Source: CADEED01 sp041395625 (GTDB lineage Bacteria; Pseudomonadota; Gammaproteobacteria; Steroidobacterales; Steroidobacteraceae). Taken from it: a stretch of DNA of 64,000 nt. The position numbers and the translations under genes are program-made. The stretch spans positions 124,001 to 188,000 of the forward strand of contig JAWLAE010000001.1 in the NCBI GenBank assembly GCA_041395625.1, written 5' to 3'. The notes beneath the pieces are model-generated. The model saw nothing but the letters and a program-made list of their open reading frames with translations. It was not told the origin of the DNA and searched no databases. Numbering within the stretch: the first letter of the stretch is position 1; every line of letters starts with the position of its first letter. This document shows positions 63,842 through 64,000 of the stretch, in pieces.

Positions 63842-64000
63842 TAGGCGGCGCGGCGTTGACGGGCGAAAAATTCGACGTCGTCAACCCGCGCACCGGCCAG
63901 ATCGACTATGTGTTCACAGCTCCGAGTGACCACGAGCTTGCTACGTATATATCGGCACTGCGGGCCGCGCAGCCGGCGTGGCGTGCGGCCGGCTTGCCGG
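63817..64000 (+). CDS. Aldehyde dehydrogenase family protein, N-terminal fragment
   Basis: Only the first 61 residues are in the window. The start ATG at 63817 has GAAGGAGG nine bases upstream and lies inside mutT. The peptide has FDVVNPRTGQI and later an AAQPAW segment, the pattern at the N-terminus of NAD(P)-dependent aldehyde dehydrogenases, where NPATG and an AQxAW helix recur. Catalytic residues lie beyond the window. The substrate is unknown. Confidence 0.7.
   Translation, partial: MATNSKDLIGGAALTGEKFDVVNPRTGQIDYVFTAPSDHELATYISALRAAQPAWRAAGLP

Overview
The window looks like chromosomal core sequence from a high-GC gammaproteobacterium. Three conserved blocks point there: kdsD-kdsC-lptC-lptA-lptB-rpoN-hpf-rapZ, petABC-sspA-sspB, and a complete dcw division/cell-wall cluster running mraZ to ftsZ and on through lpxC-dciA-M23-secA-mutT. 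SspB with a ClpX-binding tail, LpoA, and an ECF sigma/Ser-Thr kinase pair beside TonB-dependent and exported peptidases suggest the Xanthomonadales/Nevskiales/Steroidobacterales neighbourhood. That placement is inference from gene order and protein style; no species is claimed.

Layout. (1) 1-5.6 kb: the 3' end of a penicillin-acylase-type gene, a MoxR ATPase/VWA pair, an exported peroxiredoxin, a patatin phospholipase and the MgtE magnesium channel. (2) 5.7-14.1 kb: a minus-strand operon of TonB-dependent receptor, ChaN-PDZ protein and a 1135-residue M1-M28-PDZ peptidase fusion, with a divergent PD40 lipoprotein. (3) 14.1-22.0 kb: the LPS transport/Kdo/sigma-54 operon on the minus strand and ibaG-murA on the plus strand. 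(4) 22.0-29.3 kb: an accessory stretch of small single-domain genes (a shortened DUF1801, a YdeI-like protein, a GFA-family protein), the ECF sigma/kinase cassette and a large exported protein with a C-terminal membrane tail. (5) 29.5-34.7 kb: a DegS-type protease, the cytochrome bc1 operon and sspAB. (6) 34.7-39.05 kb: a metallopeptidase-like gene, yraN, lpoA, rsmI and the RNase P RNA gene rnpB. (7) 39.05-39.85 kb: a non-coding region with two large, mutually inverted, nested hairpin elements. (8) 39.85-63.8 kb: the dcw cluster and its downstream extension, ending in mutT and the start of an aldehyde dehydrogenase gene.

How the genes fit together. Most of the window builds the envelope. MurA and MurB-F with MraY and MurG make lipid II; FtsW and FtsI polymerise it at the septum organised by FtsZ, FtsA, FtsQ and FtsL; LpoA, the M23 hydrolase and DegS tune and police the wall. 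KdsD/KdsC and LpxC feed LPS synthesis and LptABC exports it. A strong-looking promoter (TTGACC, 17 bp, TATAGT) overlapped by four GTGGG-type boxes at 10-bp spacing sits in front of mraZ, the expected autoregulatory MraZ operator of the dcw operon.

The signal least explained by known features is the pair of inverted hairpin elements between rnpB and mraZ. Three sequence blocks are conserved between the copies, while their 17-bp inner stems differ completely in sequence yet both pair perfectly. This suggests selection on, or a copying mechanism that preserves, a folded structure. No CRISPR array, prophage, insertion sequence, rRNA or tRNA gene was recognised.
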